From Bostrychus sinensis (lineage: Eukaryota > Chordata > Actinopteri > Gobiiformes > Eleotridae), in contig CM036247.1 of assembly GCA_020698575.1 (NCBI GenBank), positions 1,384,436 through 1,448,435 of the forward strand: 64,000 bases of DNA, given 5' to 3'. Below the pieces are notes generated by a model. That model did not search any database. It was given only the letters and a program-made list of their open reading frames with translations, and was not told the DNA's origin. Positions 63,137 to 64,000 of this stretch are shown here, piece by piece. Position numbers and translations under genes: made by a program. The number at the start of each line of letters is the position of its first letter. Within the stretch, counting starts at the first letter, position 1.

Positions 63137-64000
63137 CTGAAAACCAGAGCCACATGGGGTTGGGTTAACCCTGGCAAGTTCAAGATAATAAAAATAATGC
63201 ACTGGTCTTGTAAAGAGTTTTATGAGACTGTGCCTACGGTGAGCACCTCAGAAAGTACTAAATCTGGGACAAGTTGTGTGATTTTGTGGGACAAGGTAGG
63301 ATGGATTCAAGAAATAAAAGCTTTGATAATATACACACCAAACTTACTGAGTCTAAACCTCACTTAGATAAAGATACCGTATTTTCTGGACTATAAGTGG
63401 CACTTTTTTCCATCGTCTGGCTCAGGTGTGACGTATACTCAGGTGTGACTTATATATTAAAATATTTCAGGTGTTGGTTATTTTCACACTGACAGCCACC
63501 AGAGGGCGCTCTAGGCTTGTGTACCAGCATCTGCTGCACCTGTACCACTGACAATTTAAAATGTAAACATTACCACTAACAACTTAGGCTATAAAGACAA
63601 CTGAGAAAGAGCGGAATAATTGGAATGAGATGGTGAGTTTGGTGAACTTGTTATATTATGTTCTTTATGCTATAGTTATGTGACCACCTGTCACAAAACC
63701 GTGTCTGAAGTCGTTCTTGGATTCCTATGGTGAGCTACTTCATCTTCTACAATCATAAAACACAATAATATTCAATAAAAGACTCATTTTTGGAGCTAAA
63801 CTCTCAGCTGTGAGTCAAACCAGTAGTGTGTATGAAATATTTTGTGTTATTTATTTGATTCATGCAAAGGAACATTAAAGCTCCCAGTAGAGATTAAAAC
63901 GTGGTATTAAATAAAAACTAATTTACCACAGAGGTACCCAGCCCTAGTCTCATCTCACCCAGCCATCATCTGCCATCGTCCTGTCCCTGCAGCCCCCGCT
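63137..64000. other. Upstream intron of the unidentified gene, with MITEs
   Basis: 63377-63540 begins with TACCGTATTTTCTGGACTAT, the end of a common teleost MITE family. 63715-63920 is the uninterrupted relative of 21715-22260. At the right edge a pyrimidine tract and CAG (63990-63992, plus strand) could be an acceptor, but only 8 bases follow. Confidence 0.5.

Noticed and set aside
63990..64000. Start of a new plus-strand exon at the right edge
   Set aside because: The pyrimidine tract and CAG look like an acceptor, but only 8 bases follow, too few to support a call.

Overview
The window is nuclear DNA of a ray-finned (teleost) fish. It has vertebrate genes split into short exons with GT-AG introns. 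Between them lie typical teleost repeats: hAT, Kolobok-like and PIF-like MITEs, a Tc1-like relic, L1 and L2-type LINE fragments and tRNA-derived SINEs. An unusual load of minisatellites runs through the introns. The species cannot be fixed from sequence alone; a percomorph is my guess.

Layout. (1) 774-27814, plus strand: the last 14 coding exons of an SLC4 sodium-bicarbonate cotransporter, best matching slc4a7 (NBCn1). They cover the membrane domain and a tail ending in the PDZ-ligand ETSL. (2) Inside its 16-kb intron (1169-17285), on the minus strand, lie two C1q-domain modules (4949-9163 and 10407-13843). Their last exons are identical over 284 bp. (3) 29390-48839, minus strand: a complete six-exon enpp7-like gene (alkaline sphingomyelinase, 440 aa). 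About two thirds of its span is tandem repeat, including a 7-kb array that fills the last intron. (4) 48840-52640: a repeat field with a ~360-bp duplication, one copy of which carries a Tc1-like insertion, and an L2-type reverse transcriptase remnant. (5) 52655-57889, plus strand: a fish Toll-like receptor of the TLR11 group (TLR22/23-like), with a large ectodomain exon and the TIR domain split over three exons. (6) 58060-64000: MITEs, a 12-bp minisatellite, and one unidentified minus-strand terminal exon (62740-63136).

Functionally the genes are independent: acid-base transport (slc4a7), lipid digestion at the gut surface (enpp7), and innate immunity (C1q-like proteins, TLR). They share an intron architecture. 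At least 10 of 26 visible introns have a tandem array starting within about 70 bp of the 5' splice site, often filling the intron.

Four single-base frame breaks occur in otherwise well-preserved exons (two in slc4a7, one in a C1q microexon, one at a TLR splice donor). Splice phase shows each to be exactly one base. They look like consensus errors or very recent lesions, not old pseudogene decay. I found no prokaryotic-type system, CRISPR or virus.
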